Assembly: GCF_011765465.1 (NCBI RefSeq)
Contig: NZ_CP050265.1
Coordinates: forward strand, 1,054,001 to 1,118,000
Length of the DNA stretch: 64,000 bases
Reading direction: 5' to 3'
DNA from: Erythrobacter sp.
GTDB taxonomy: Bacteria; Pseudomonadota; Alphaproteobacteria; Sphingomonadales; Sphingomonadaceae
The notes below the pieces were generated by a model. That model did no database searches and had not been told where the DNA came from. It worked only from the letters and a program-made list of their open reading frames with translations. Position 1 is the stretch's first letter, and each line of letters starts with the position of its first letter. Made by a program: the position numbers and the translations under genes. Positions 18,322 to 26,488 of this stretch are shown piece by piece.

Positions 18322-20670
18322 TCAGCCTTCTATCCGGCCGAAGTCGGCGACTTGCCCGACCGCTCGGGTGAAGCGTGCGAGCAGGTCGAGGCGCGCGGTG
18401 CGCTTGGCGGGATCGTCGGCGTTCACGGTCACCTCGTCGAAGAAGGCGTCGATGGGGGCGCGCAATGAGGCAAGCGCCTTCATCGCGTCCTCGAAGCGTT
18501 CCTCCCCGACCGCCTTCGCCGCTTGCGGAGCGGCTGCGTCGAGCGCCTCGATCAGAGCGCGTTCGGCGGGTTCTGCGTCATAGGAAAGCGCGCCAGCCCC
18601 GCTCTTCGCACCGCGACCAAAGGCCGCGTCGAACTCGGGCTTGCCCGCAAGCGCGAGCGGGTCTTCCTCGCTCGTCTCGGCGACGGGTTCTTCCGCCTGC
18701 GGGAGAGCGGTGTCCCACTCCTCCTTCCTGAGGATGTTCGCCGCGCGCTTGTAGCCTGCCAGCAGGTTCGCCCCGTCCTCGGTCGCGACGAAGGACTGGA
18801 GCGCATGGACCCGGGCGAGCAGGCGCACGAGATCGTCCTCACCGCCGAGCGCGAAGACCGCGTCGATCAGGTCGTGGCGGACGCCCGCTTCGCGCTGCTG
18901 GACCTTGAGGCGGTCAACAATGAACTCGAACACGTCATTCTTGACCGACTCGAAATCAGACTCATCGTGTAGTCGATCAATTACGACAACTGCGGCGGTT
19001 AGGGCTTTGGGAACGGGAAGTTCCAACCCCCTGAATTTAATGATTTGTTTCGAGAGGTCGAAAGATAAATCAGTTCGCGCATCCTCAACTTCAACAAGAT
19101 CATCGTCATAAAACGAAATGATCTTATCTAGAGACTGCGTCATGAGATTATTCAGTGCGAGAGTGATTAGTGATTGAACGCTGGCACGGACGCGCTTTTC
19201 TAAGACAATCCGGATAAAGCCCAGAGTTGCCCTCCGAAGGGCATAGGGATCTTTCGAGCCCGTTGGGCGCTCATTGATGGCAAAAAATGACGACACTTGT
19301 TCGAGCTTGTCGGCCATTGCGAGACTATAAGCCAAGGGTGCGTCAGGCACGGGATCGGATGGGCCCGTGGGCAGATAGTGATCTCGGATCGCTTCAGCGA
19401 TTGAATTACGCGCTCCCTCAGCCTCAGCGTAATAATAACCCATCAGGCCTTGTAGCTCGGGAAACTCCCCAACCATTTCTGTGACCAAGTCGGCTTTGGC
19501 CGCATAGCTTAACTGTATACCTCTCGAGACGAATTCATCTAGTTTGCCCGGCTTTGATGTGATCTGCCCAAAAAGCTTACCTACGCGAACGCAACGTTCG
19601 GCCACCGTCCCGAGCTTCTCATGGAAGGTGATCCGCTCCAGCCCCTTGGCGTGCTCTTCCAGCGTCTTCTTCTGGTCCTGCTCCCAGAAGAAGCGCGCAT
19701 CGGCGAGCCGCGCGGCCAGGACCTTGCGGTTGCCGTCGACCACCACGGCGGGTTCGAGCGCGTCGATGTTCGCGGTGCACACGAAGGCGTTGGCGAGCTT
19801 GCCCGCCTTGTCCTCGCACACGAAATATTTCTGGTTCACCCGCGCGGAAAGCTGGATCACCTCGCTCGGCACTTCGAGGAACGCCTCGTCGAAGCGGCCG
19901 AGCAGCGGGGCGGGCCATTCGGTCAACCCTGCGTTCTCGACCACCAGCCCCTCGTCCTCGACCAGCACGAGGCCCGCCGCCTTGGCCGCCTTGCGCGCGC
20001 CTTCGCGGATGATGCCGGCGCGTTCCTCGTGATCGACGACGACGAAGGCTTCGCGCAGCTTGGCGGCGTAATCGTCGGCGCTGTCGATGGTCACCGGGCC
20101 GGAGGAATGGAAGCGATGGCCCATCGTCTCGCGCCCGCTCGCAAGGCCATCCATCACGCAGGGCACGACCTCGCCGCCGAGCAGCGCGACGATGCCCGAC
20201 AGCGGGCGCACCCAGCGCGTGCTTTCCGGGCTGATCGACGCCTCGCCCCAGCGCATCGACTTGGGCCACGAAAAATCGCGGATGATGGCGGGAATAGCAG
20301 CGGCGAGAAGGTCGCTGACCGCCTGCCCCGGCTTTTCGATCACGGCGAAGTATGTCGCGCGGCCCTTGACCTCGCGTTCCTCCAACTGGTCGCGCGTGAC
20401 GCCGTTCTTGCGGCAGAAGCCGTCCACCGCCTGATCGGGAGCGCCGACCGGCGGGCCCTTGGCTTCTTCGCGCACCGCCTCGGTCTGCTCGGGCAGCCCG
20501 CGCGCGATCAGCGCGAGGCGGCGCGGGGTCGACCACACGGTGACCTCGCCAGCCTCGATCCCGGCGGCCTCCATCTCGCGGCGGAACAGCTTTTCGAGTT
20601 CGCCGCGCGCTCCGGCTTGCATCCGGGCGGGGATTTCCTCGGAGCGCAACTCGAGCAGGAAATCGGCCAT
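18322..20670 (-). CDS. glyS: Glycyl-tRNA synthetase beta subunit
   Basis: A 782-residue beta subunit of the tetrameric glycyl-tRNA synthetase, which binds tRNA-Gly. It opens with [17 protein letters not shown], the family start, and ends in a DALR-type anticodon domain. It is about 90 residues longer than the E. coli protein, mostly from an acidic insert near residues 640-700. Its ATG shares one base with the glyQ stop (TAATG). The stretch encoded by about 18945-19610 has markedly lower G+C than either side, though the reading frame runs through and the protein looks normal. Confidence 0.95.
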   Translation of the reverse strand: MADFLLELRSEEIPARMQAGARGELEKLFRREMEAAGIEAGEVTVWSTPRRLALIARGLPEQTEAVREEAKGPPVGAPDQAVDGFCRKNGVTRDQLEEREVKGRATYFAVIEKPGQAVSDLLAAAIPAIIRDFSWPKSMRWGEASISPESTRWVRPLSGIVALLGGEVVPCVMDGLASGRETMGHRFHSSGPVTIDSADDYAAKLREAFVVVDHEERAGIIREGARKAAKAAGLVLVEDEGLVVENAGLTEWPAPLLGRFDEAFLEVPSEVIQLSARVNQKYFVCEDKAGKLANAFVCTANIDALEPAVVVDGNRKVLAARLADARFFWEQDQKKTLEEHAKGLERITFHEKLGTVAERCVRVGKLFGQITSKPGKLDEFVSRGIQLSYAAKADLVTEMVGEFPELQGLMGYYYAEAEGARNSIAEAIRDHYLPTGPSDPVPDAPLAYSLAMADKLEQVSSFFAINERPTGSKDPYALRRATLGFIRIVLEKRVRASVQSLITLALNNLMTQSLDKIISFYDDDLVEVEDARTDLSFDLSKQIIKFRGLELPVPKALTAAVVVIDRLHDESDFESVKNDVFEFIVDRLKVQQREAGVRHDLIDAVFALGGEDDLVRLLARVHALQSFVATEDGANLLAGYKRAANILRKEEWDTALPQAEEPVAETSEEDPLALAGKPEFDAAFGRGAKSGAGALSYDAEPAERALIEALDAAAPQAAKAVGEERFEDAMKALASLRAPIDAFFDEVTVNADDPAKRTARLDLLARFTRAVGQVADFGRIEG
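18945..19610 (-). other. Low-G+C block inside glyS
   Basis: Hand counts of several 60-base blocks here give about 37-55% G+C, while flanking glyS sequence is well above 60%. The frame is unbroken and the protein reads as normal GlyS. The edges are abrupt, especially near 19610. A recombined segment from a lower-G+C relative is the simplest reading. Confidence 0.6.
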
Positions 20671-21599
20671 TACAGGCTCCATCCCGGATGGCTTTCGGCC
20701 CAGCGCGGGGCCATTTTCTCGGCATAGGCTTCGCACGAGGAGCGCGCGAGGTCGCGCACGCGGCCCATGTAGCTGGCGCGCTCCTGCACGCTGATGACGC
20801 CGCGCGCCTGCAGCAGGTTGAAGATGTGGCTCGCCTCGATCGCCTGTTCGTAGGCGGCGATGGGCACGCCGTTGGCGAGCGCATTGCGGCATTCGCCTTC
20901 CGCCTTGGTGAAGAGCGCGAAGAGGCCGTCGGTGTCGGCGACCTCGAAATTCCACTTGGACATCTGGCGCTCGTTCTCGAGGAACACGTCGCCGTAAGAG
21001 ACCCCGGCGGAATTGAAAGCAAGGTCGTAGACGTTGTCGACGCCCTGGATATACATCGCGAGCCGTTCGAGCCCGTAGGTCAGCTCGCCCGAAACGGGCT
21101 TGCAGTCGAAGCCGCCCATCTGCTGGAAATAGGTGAACTGGGTGACTTCCATCCCGTCGCACCACACCTCCCAGCCCAGCCCCCACGCGCCGAGCGTCGG
21201 GGATTCCCAGTCGTCCTCGACGAAGCGGATGTCGTGGGCGAGCGGGTTGATGCCGATCGCCTCGAGGCTGCCGAGGTAGAGCTCCTGGATGTCGGGCGGG
21301 GACGGCTTCAGGATGACCTGGTACTGGTAGTAGTGCTGCAGCCGGTTGGGGTTCTCGCCATAGCGCCCGTCGGTCGGGCGGCGGCAGGGCTGGACGAAGG
21401 CGGCGTTCCAGGGCTCCGGGCCGAGCGCGCGCAGGGTCGTCGCGGTGTGGAACGTGCCCGCGCCCATGCGCATATCGTAGGGCTGCAGGATCACGCAGCC
21501 GCGCGCCGCCCAGTAATCGTGCAGCGTGAGGATCATGTCCTGGAAGGACCGGGTCGGATCGCGGCCGGTCTTTGCTGTGGTCTGCGGCGCTTGGCTCAT
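20670..21599 (-). CDS. glyQ: Glycyl-tRNA synthetase alpha subunit
   Basis: A 309-residue class II catalytic subunit that forms glycyl-adenylate. Signature stretches are [39 protein letters not shown] and [19 protein letters not shown], in the normal order. The start [10 protein letters not shown] is chosen over an upstream in-frame start because the first 10 residues of that version are atypical. It is the first gene of a glyQ-glyS pair joined by a one-base overlap. A 245-base region separates it from the divergent XRE operon. Confidence 0.96.
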   Translation of the reverse strand: MSQAPQTTAKTGRDPTRSFQDMILTLHDYWAARGCVILQPYDMRMGAGTFHTATTLRALGPEPWNAAFVQPCRRPTDGRYGENPNRLQHYYQYQVILKPSPPDIQELYLGSLEAIGINPLAHDIRFVEDDWESPTLGAWGLGWEVWCDGMEVTQFTYFQQMGGFDCKPVSGELTYGLERLAMYIQGVDNVYDLAFNSAGVSYGDVFLENERQMSKWNFEVADTDGLFALFTKAEGECRNALANGVPIAAYEQAIEASHIFNLLQARGVISVQERASYMGRVRDLARSSCEAYAEKMAPRWAESHPGWSL

Positions 21600-21719
21600 G
21601 GCGGCAAGCCCATGGCTCAAGCCCCGCAAAGCGTCAATGCCGCAGCGCAGCAGGGCGGGTCGGGGCGGGCGGGTTCGCCGGGGAGCGGGCGGTGTCGGCG
21701 GGACCGTGTTGGTAAGGCA

Positions 21720-21800
21720 AGCCTGACGCTTGGTCAGGCTCTCTTGACATAGTCAGTGAATCGCGACATATAGTCAGCATAACCTGACAAATTGCCAGGT
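21720..21800 (+). promoter_or_regulatory. Promoter with repeat array before the XRE operon
   Basis: Three elements follow one another. AGCCTGAC and GTCAGGCT (21720-21740) are perfect 8-base arms with a 5-base centre. TTGACA (21744-21749) with TATAGT (21769-21774) is a candidate promoter, overlapped by direct repeats GACATAGTCAG and GACATATAGTCAG. ACCTGACAAATTGCCAGGT (21782-21800) is a dyad with one mismatched pair. All carry TGAC/GTCA cores. Probable operators for the XRE regulator encoded downstream; inferred. Confidence 0.5.
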
Positions 21801-21844
21801 AGGTGTGACAAGGTTTTCCAACATCCGATTTCACAAAGGGGCCA

Positions 21845-21979
21845 ATGGGTATGACCGACGCGAACTTCGAATCCGGCACCGTCCGCATGAAGCGCTGGCA
21901 GGCCATTTGCCTACTCGCGCTGAGCGGCTTTGCGATCGGCACCATTCTCGCCAGGACCGCCGGCGCGCTCGGCTTTTGA
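21845..21979 (+). CDS. 44-residue single-helix membrane peptide
   Basis: A short open frame, too short for most gene finders. It encodes 44 residues: a polar start (MGMTDANFESGTVRMKRW), one hydrophobic helix (about residues 20-38) and a short end GALGF. AAAGGGG lies 4 bases before the ATG; a second in-frame ATG is 6 bases on. Its stop is 4 bases before the GTG of the XRE regulator, so the two are translated together. Probably a small inner-membrane protein that works with the regulator or the membrane protein next to it. Confidence 0.55.
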   Translation: MGMTDANFESGTVRMKRWQAICLLALSGFAIGTILARTAGALGF

Positions 21980-21983
21980 GATC

Positions 21984-22184
21984 GTGAAGAACCGCCTCAA
22001 GGTCCTGCGCGCCGAGCGCGACTGGAGCCAGGCCGAACTGGCCGGGCGGCTCGACGTGTCGCGCCAGGCGGTGAACGCGATCGAGACCGGCAAGCACGAC
22101 CCTTCCCTCCCCCTCGCCTTTCGCATCGCGCGCCTGTTCGAGATGCGGATCGAGGACATCTTCGACGACGGAGAACAGCAATGA
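21984..22184 (+). CDS. Small XRE-family regulator
   Basis: A 66-residue helix-turn-helix protein with no other domain: VKNRLKVLRAERDWSQAEL, GRLDVSRQAVNAIETGKHDP, SLPLAFRIARLFEMRIEDIF. This is the compact YozG-like XRE group often paired with a membrane protein. It starts with GTG 4 bases after the stop of the 44-residue peptide and overlaps the next gene by 4 bases (ATGA). The upstream repeat array suits autoregulation. The signal it senses is unknown. Confidence 0.85.
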   Translation: MKNRLKVLRAERDWSQAELAGRLDVSRQAVNAIETGKHDPSLPLAFRIARLFEMRIEDIFDDGEQQ

Positions 22185-22621
22185 CCCGCCCCCTCGGCCC
22201 CGGCGAAGCGCGCACCCGCCAGCGCCAGCGCCGCCAGCTCGTCTTCATTACCATCGCCGCCCTGCTCGGCGGAGCGATCGGCTTCACGACGGCCTTTTTC
22301 GACAAGGGCGACGGGAGCCTGTTCACCGGCGATTGGGAAGCGCTCTCGCTCGATCCGGCCCTTGCCGTCATCCTCGCCATCGCACTCGTCGTCGGCTTCA
22401 TGGTGCTGCCGCTTTACGGTTTCACCCAGGTCGACGAGATCAAGCGCGAATACAATCTGATCGGCTTCACCGGCGGGTGCATCGCGGTCATTACCGGCTT
22501 TCCGGTGTGGGCGGTCCTCTATGCCGGAGGCTTCGTGCCGGCGCCCCATGCCTTCGGCGTGTTCGCCATCGGTTTCGCCGCGATGATGGTTTCCTATCCC
22601 ATCGCCCGCTTCGTGCGCTGA
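22181..22621 (+). CDS. Four-helix membrane protein, XRE partner
   Basis: A 146-residue integral membrane protein with four hydrophobic helices. Its ATG overlaps the stop of the XRE gene (ATGA), so it is translationally coupled to it. A basic N-terminus (GEARTRQRQRRQL) faces the cytoplasm by the positive-inside rule. I do not recognise a named family; it resembles the small membrane proteins usually found beside this XRE type. A role as signal partner of the regulator is inferred from coupling only. Confidence 0.7.
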   Translation: MTRPLGPGEARTRQRQRRQLVFITIAALLGGAIGFTTAFFDKGDGSLFTGDWEALSLDPALAVILAIALVVGFMVLPLYGFTQVDEIKREYNLIGFTGGCIAVITGFPVWAVLYAGGFVPAPHAFGVFAIGFAAMMVSYPIARFVR

Positions 22622-22687
22622 TCTTCGTTCACAGCACCGACACCTTCCCCGCCTAGTAATACGCAACCCCGAAAGGAACCGATTGCC

Positions 22688-23599
22688 ATGAACCTCAAGT
22701 CCCTGCTCGCCGCTTCCGCCGCCGGCCTTGCCCTGTTCGCGGCCCAGCCCGCCTTCGCCGAGGACACCGCCCCGCCCGCCGCCGACCTGCCCGCAGGCCC
22801 GGAAGGCCCCGCGCTGTGGAGCGTCTCGGACGAGGACACCACCATCTACCTGTTCGGCACGGTCCATGCCCTGCCAAAAGAGGTGAAGTGGTATGACCCC
22901 GAGATCGCCGGCGCTCTCGCCGAGGCGGATACGGTCGTCACCGAGATCAGGATGGACCCCGGCAGCGAGGCGGCGATGCAGCAGCTCGCCATGAGCAAGG
23001 GGCAGCTTCCCGCCGGCACGACCCTGCGCTCGCTGCTCGATGAAGAACAGACCGCCGCCTACGAAGCCGCGCTTGCCAAGATCGGCGTGCCCGCCGCCGC
23101 CTTCGACCCGCTCAAGCCATGGATGGTTGGCCTGTCGCTGACCATGATCCCGCTTATGCAGCAGGGCTATTCGCCCGACAGCGGGGTGGAGAAGATCGTC
23201 CTCGCCAAGGCCGGGGACAAGCCGCAGGACGCGCTCGAAACGGCCGAATTCCAGCTCGGCATCTTCGATAGCCTGCCGCAGGAACAGCAGGTCGCCTTCC
23301 TCATGTCGGCGGTCGAGGGCATGGACGAGGTCAAGACCATGCTCGATGCGATGGTCGCCGAATGGATCGAGGGCGATGCCGACGCGCTGGCCGAGATCAT
23401 GAACGACGGCATGGACGACCCCGCGCTCGCCGAGGCCCTGCTCTACCAGCGCAACGCCAACTGGGCGGAATGGATCGAAGACCGCCTTGCCGAGCCGGGC
23501 ACGGTCTTCATCGCGGTCGGCGCGGGCCACCTTGCTGGCGAGAACAGCGTGCAGGACTATCTCGCCGAAAAGGGCATCGCGACCGCGCGGGTCCAGTGA
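22688..23599 (+). CDS. TraB/GumN family protein, exported
   Basis: A 303-residue protein with a Sec signal peptide (MNLKSLLAASAAGLALFAAQ, cut after AFA). The TraB/GumN signature FGTVHALPKEVKW appears early, and the closing FIAVGAGHLAGENSVQDYL marks the end of the fold. These are thought to be metal-dependent hydrolases related to TIKI proteases, here probably periplasmic; no substrate is known for bacterial members. Its TGA overlaps the GTG of the next TraB/GumN gene (GTGA). Confidence 0.85.
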   Translation: MNLKSLLAASAAGLALFAAQPAFAEDTAPPAADLPAGPEGPALWSVSDEDTTIYLFGTVHALPKEVKWYDPEIAGALAEADTVVTEIRMDPGSEAAMQQLAMSKGQLPAGTTLRSLLDEEQTAAYEAALAKIGVPAAAFDPLKPWMVGLSLTMIPLMQQGYSPDSGVEKIVLAKAGDKPQDALETAEFQLGIFDSLPQEQQVAFLMSAVEGMDEVKTMLDAMVAEWIEGDADALAEIMNDGMDDPALAEALLYQRNANWAEWIEDRLAEPGTVFIAVGAGHLAGENSVQDYLAEKGIATARVQ

Positions 23600-24531
23600 C
23601 CGCCCGGGCGCAGGCCGAGGGGGCCCGGAGGGCGCTTGCGCGCCTCCGGGTCCGCACCTTGTGGGTGCTGCTGGCCGCTGGGTTCGCGCTGGCCGCCTGT
23701 TCGGGCGGAAGCGAAGAATCCGATCCCGCGCAGCCCGCCAATCCGCTGATCCACGAGATCGCCGATGCCGACGGCGCGGTGCGCGGCTGGCTGATGGGCA
23801 CGATCCATGCCCTGCCCGATGGCGTCGAATGGCGAACCCCCGCCATTGCCCGGGTCGAAGCCGAGGCCGGCCTGCTGATAGTCGAAATCGCCGACTTCGA
23901 GGACCGGGCCGCAAGCGCACGGACCTTCGGCGAACTCGCAACCACGCCGGGCCTTCCGCCGCTCCCACAGCGGATCGCGCCGAGCCTGCGCGACGACCTG
24001 GCCGAGCTCATGGCCAAGGCAGGACTCTCCGAGCGCGACACGGGCCGGATCGAAACCTGGGCGGCGGCGCTGATGCTCGCCCGCGTGCAAGGCCCCGGCA
24101 GCAGCGCGAACGGGGTCGACCGCGCGTTGGTGAGCGATTTCGCCGGACGCCCGGTCCGCGAACTCGAGGGAACACGCGCGCAGCTTGCGATCTTCGATGC
24201 CCTGCCCGAGGCCGACCAGCGCGACCTGCTGCGCGAAGTCGTGGCGGGCGCTGCGGACGTCGGGGCCGATCCCGAAGCTCTTTCCAGCGCGTGGCTCGTC
24301 GGCGACGAGGCGGCGCTGGTCGAGGCTGGCGAAAGCGGGATCCTCGCCGATCCGGGGCTGCGCGAAGCCCTGCTGGTGAAACGCAACCGGGCCTGGCGTC
24401 CCCCAATCCTCGCCGCGCTCGATAGCGGCGAGCGACCGCTCGTAGCGGTCGGCGCGGCTCATGTCGTCGGGCCGGACGGGCTCGCGGCTCTGCTCGAGGC
24501 GGAGGGCTACACTCTCACCCGGCTGCACTGA
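23596..24531 (+). CDS. TraB/GumN family lipoprotein
   Basis: A 311-residue second TraB/GumN protein, starting with GTG that overlaps the previous stop by 4 bases. It has a basic leader, a hydrophobic run and a lipobox (FALAAC) with Cys near residue 35, so it should be lipid-anchored. Family marks are GTIHALPDGVEW and the closing LVAVGAAHVVGPDGLAALL. It differs widely from its neighbour, so the pair is an old duplication or a two-part system rather than a recent copy. Confidence 0.82.
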   Translation: MTARAQAEGARRALARLRVRTLWVLLAAGFALAACSGGSEESDPAQPANPLIHEIADADGAVRGWLMGTIHALPDGVEWRTPAIARVEAEAGLLIVEIADFEDRAASARTFGELATTPGLPPLPQRIAPSLRDDLAELMAKAGLSERDTGRIETWAAALMLARVQGPGSSANGVDRALVSDFAGRPVRELEGTRAQLAIFDALPEADQRDLLREVVAGAADVGADPEALSSAWLVGDEAALVEAGESGILADPGLREALLVKRNRAWRPPILAALDSGERPLVAVGAAHVVGPDGLAALLEAEGYTLTRLH

Positions 24532-24677
24532 AGCGTGCTGAAAGCCCGGACGCGCAAGCGAAACGCCTTGCCAATAGCGCGGCATCGCTGTAACGGCCCG
24601 CGCTTCGGCGCCATGATCATCCCTGGAGGCGCGGCGCCGCTGACATATCTCATCAACGCATTCGAAAGGCAGACATC

Positions 24678-25352
24678 ATGAGCGACGCTCTCACCCTGCC
24701 GGCCGAAGCGCGCGAACGGGCTGGCAAGGGAGCCTCCCGAGCACTTCGCCGCGAAGGTCGGATTCCCGCCGTCATCTATGGCGGCAAGGAAGAACCTACC
24801 CCCATCCACGTCGAGGAAAAGGAGCTGGTCAAGCAGCTCGGCACCGGTCACTTCATGAACTCGATCGTCCAGATCGAGCTCGGCGGCAAGACCGTGCGCA
24901 CCCTTCCCAAGGACGTCGCTCTCCACCCGGTCACCGACCGCCCGATCCACGCCGACTTCCTGCGCCTGTCGAAGGATTCCAAGGTCGAGGTGCTGGTCCC
25001 GGTCGTCTTCACCAACGAAGAAAAGGCCCCCGGCCTCAAGAAGGGCGGCGTGCTCAACGTGGTCCGTCACGAGCTCGAACTGGTCTGCGAAGCCGACAAG
25101 ATCCCGAGCGAGATCGAGATCGACGTGACCGGCAAGGAAGTCGGCGATTCGATCCACATCAGCGAAATCGCCCTGCCCACCGGCAGCGAGAGCGCGATCA
25201 CCGACCGCGACTTCACCATCGCGACGCTGGTCGCCCCGTCGGCGCTCAAGAAGAGCGAAGGCGCGGCTGCTGCCGAAGGCGAGGACGAGGTGGCTGCCGA
25301 CGAGGTCGAAGCGACCGAACAGGGCGGCGACGAGGGCGAGGGCGACGAATAA
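24678..25352 (+). CDS. rplY: Ribosomal protein L25, CTC form
   Basis: A 224-residue protein of the long (CTC) L25 form. The N-terminal L25 domain (about 1-95), which binds 5S rRNA, includes [20 protein letters not shown]. The TL5-type C-terminal domain (about 100-185) follows. A Glu-rich tail of about 35 residues ends the protein. CTC forms are linked to general stress. A 9-pair hairpin with a T-run follows the stop and separates it from pth. Confidence 0.95.
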   Translation: MSDALTLPAEARERAGKGASRALRREGRIPAVIYGGKEEPTPIHVEEKELVKQLGTGHFMNSIVQIELGGKTVRTLPKDVALHPVTDRPIHADFLRLSKDSKVEVLVPVVFTNEEKAPGLKKGGVLNVVRHELELVCEADKIPSEIEIDVTGKEVGDSIHISEIALPTGSESAITDRDFTIATLVAPSALKKSEGAAAAEGEDEVAADEVEATEQGGDEGEGDE

Positions 25353-25385
25353 GCCCCCTTCCCCCGATCCACGAGATCACCAAGG

Positions 25386-25418
25386 AACGCCGGGCGGGAA
25401 ACCGACCCGGCGTTTTCC
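25386..25418 (+). terminator. Intrinsic terminator after rplY
   Basis: AACGCCGGG and CCCGGCGTT form a perfect 9-pair stem with an 11-base loop, followed by TTCCTT. It lies 34 bases after the rplY stop. Confidence 0.8.
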
Positions 25419-25490
25419 TTTGGTGCATGAAAGGGCCCGCGGGCGAGCGACAGCTTGAAGTTTCGCTGCGGCGCTCTAGACGCGCTGGCC

Positions 25491-26060
25491 ATGCAGATTT
25501 GGGTTGGCCTTGGAAATCCCGGACCGAAATACGCGCTCCATCGGCACAATGTCGGCTTCATGGCGCTCGACGTCATTGCCGATCTGCATGGCTTCGCCCC
25601 CGTCCAGAAGAAGTTCACCGGCTGGGTGCAGGAAGGGCGGATCGGCTCGGCCAAGATCCTGCTGCTGAAACCGGCGACCTTCATGAACGAAAGCGGGCGC
25701 AGCGTGGGCGAGGCGATGCGCTTCTACAAGCTCGGCCCCGAAGCGCTCACAGTGTTTCATGACGAGCTCGACCTCGCCCCGTTCAAGGTCAAGGTCAAGC
25801 GCGGCGGCGGGACGGCGGGCCACAACGGCCTGCGTTCGATCGACCGGCATCTCGGCCCCGATTTTCGCCGGGTGCGGATCGGGATCGGCCATCCGGGGCA
25901 CAAGGACCGGGTGACCGGCCACGTGCTCGGCAATTACGCCAAGGCCGAGATGGACGACCTCGCCACCATGCTCGGCGCGATCGGGAACGAAGCGCGCTGG
26001 CTTGCCGAGGGCGACGATGCCCGCTTCATGAGCGACGTGGCGCTGCGCCAGCAGGGATAA
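25491..26060 (+). CDS. pth: Peptidyl-tRNA hydrolase
   Basis: A 189-residue esterase that frees tRNA from peptidyl-tRNA dropped by ribosomes. MQIWVGLGNPG begins the fold, with Asn9 and the catalytic His19 in HRHNVGF; FMNESG and the GGTAGHNGLRSI loop follow. Start at this ATG matches the family and excludes 12 in-frame upstream residues. It follows rplY in the order common to many bacteria, but behind a terminator. Confidence 0.95.
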   Translation: MQIWVGLGNPGPKYALHRHNVGFMALDVIADLHGFAPVQKKFTGWVQEGRIGSAKILLLKPATFMNESGRSVGEAMRFYKLGPEALTVFHDELDLAPFKVKVKRGGGTAGHNGLRSIDRHLGPDFRRVRIGIGHPGHKDRVTGHVLGNYAKAEMDDLATMLGAIGNEARWLAEGDDARFMSDVALRQQG

Positions 26061-26107
26061 GGCGCGAAATTGCAACTTCGCCCCGCACCCGTGCGTTGTC
26101 GGAGCAT

Positions 26108-26413
26108 ATGAAGACCGAAATACGATCGAACTGGAGCCACGCCATTCTCGTCTGCGGCAAGTGCGGCAAGAAAGCGAAGAAACGCGGGCTGACCTTCGGC
26201 AAGCACGACCAGACTTTCCGCAAGGCGCTCAAGGCGGCGCTCGGCGCGAAGAAAGGGCGCAAGGCCTCGCTCGGCCTCGTCGAGGTGCCCTGCCTCGACA
26301 TCTGCCCCAAGAACGGCGTCGTGCTGGTCGACAGCCGAACACCCGGCCAGTGGCGCATCATCACGCCCGATGCCGACATGGACGAACTCGCCCGCCAGCT
26401 GAAAGGCGTGTGA
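26108..26413 (+). CDS. Thin 2Fe-2S ferredoxin-like protein
   Basis: A 101-residue protein that looks like the thioredoxin-like 2Fe-2S ferredoxin fold. VCGKCGKK at residues 17-24 supplies two cysteines, and PCLDICPKNGVVL two more, the typical spacing of the family. The middle is strongly basic. It may carry an Fe-S cluster, but the electron partner is not visible. An in-frame TTG 12 bases upstream is a possible start. It lies between pth and ychF and may be in their transcript. Confidence 0.7.
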   Translation: MKTEIRSNWSHAILVCGKCGKKAKKRGLTFGKHDQTFRKALKAALGAKKGRKASLGLVEVPCLDICPKNGVVLVDSRTPGQWRIITPDADMDELARQLKGV

Positions 26414-26488
26414 GCGCGCCCCCATCTCTCCTCTGGCCTTTGCGCGGCGACCTCTCTATCGCCCCGCGCAGATTTCACGGAGTGACTA

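Noticed and set aside
18322..21186. glyS and glyQ as one fused protein
   Set aside because: A long frame runs from glyS back into glyQ DNA, but in a different frame from GlyQ; the normal glyS ATG overlaps the glyQ stop.
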